Of a stretch of DNA of 11,236 nucleotides, positions 11,211-11,236 are shown piece by piece. The notes beneath the pieces are model-generated. The model was given only the letters and a program-made list of their open reading frames with translations, made no database searches and had not been told where the DNA came from. The stretch is from Fimbriimonadales bacterium (GTDB lineage Bacteria > Armatimonadota > Fimbriimonadia > Fimbriimonadales > GBS-DC). The position numbers and the translations under genes were made by a program. Each line of letters opens with the position of its first letter. Position 1 is the stretch's first letter. The stretch covers positions 1-11,236 of the forward strand of contig JANXCK010000229.1 in the NCBI GenBank assembly GCA_025060055.1. Direction: 5' to 3'.

Positions 11211-11236
11211 AATCCCCCTGATGCCCACGCAAACGC
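11208..11236 (+). promoter_or_regulatory. Possible -10 (TAAAAT) before an ATG at the window end
   Basis: TAAAAT (11208-11213), which overlaps the paralog 2 stop codon, lies 7 nt before ATG 11221; a frame MPTQT runs off the window. The spacing fits a leaderless gene, but the 15-mer containing it is also part of the dispersed repeat at 10289, so this may only be repeat sequence. Confidence 0.2.

Overview
The window is bacterial chromosome: about 60% GC or more, gene-dense, with Shine-Dalgarno sequences of the AGGAG/GGGAGG type and a mix of ATG and GTG starts. My best guess is a thermophile-like lineage such as Armatimonadota (Fimbriimonadales-like). This rests on general protein flavour, the Uma2 and DUF433 genes and the dispersed intergenic repeats. 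It is a low-confidence guess made without any search.

Positions 1-7201 are ordinary housekeeping sequence. In order they hold the 5' part of nagA (minus, runs off the window), a divergent Uma2-family nuclease-like gene (plus), pyrG (CTP synthase, minus), a divergent SPOR-domain membrane protein (plus), a primary-like sigma70-family factor (minus), a divergent operon of a possible 24-residue leader peptide, dapB and dapA (plus; the second and first steps of the diaminopimelate/lysine branch), and tRNA-Pro(CGG) (minus). Two of the divergent pairs share the same 10-base element, AGGGTATACT. Its GTATAC core is a palindrome that can act as a -10 box in both directions.

Positions 7202-9070 are a decayed accessory stretch. 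They hold hairpin-rich spacer, a frameshifted DDE transposase remnant whose 3' end is almost pure G+T, several dispersed-repeat modules, and a short signal-peptide-bearing gene fragment (minus).

Positions 9071-11236 carry the most unusual structure. Two near-identical paralogous genes of unknown function (215 and 214 aa) lie in tandem, separated by an orphan DUF433 antitoxin-like gene and a GC-rich dispersed repeat. Each paralog is preceded by its own A/T-rich array of 21-bp tandem units (about 8 and 7 units, no indels). The unit sequence differs between loci, but period, dyad symmetry and position are the same, ending at a conserved block with a TATCCT box and GAGGAGG ribosome binding site. 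These arrays are either phased operator/hairpin arrays or in-frame heptapeptide-encoding extensions.
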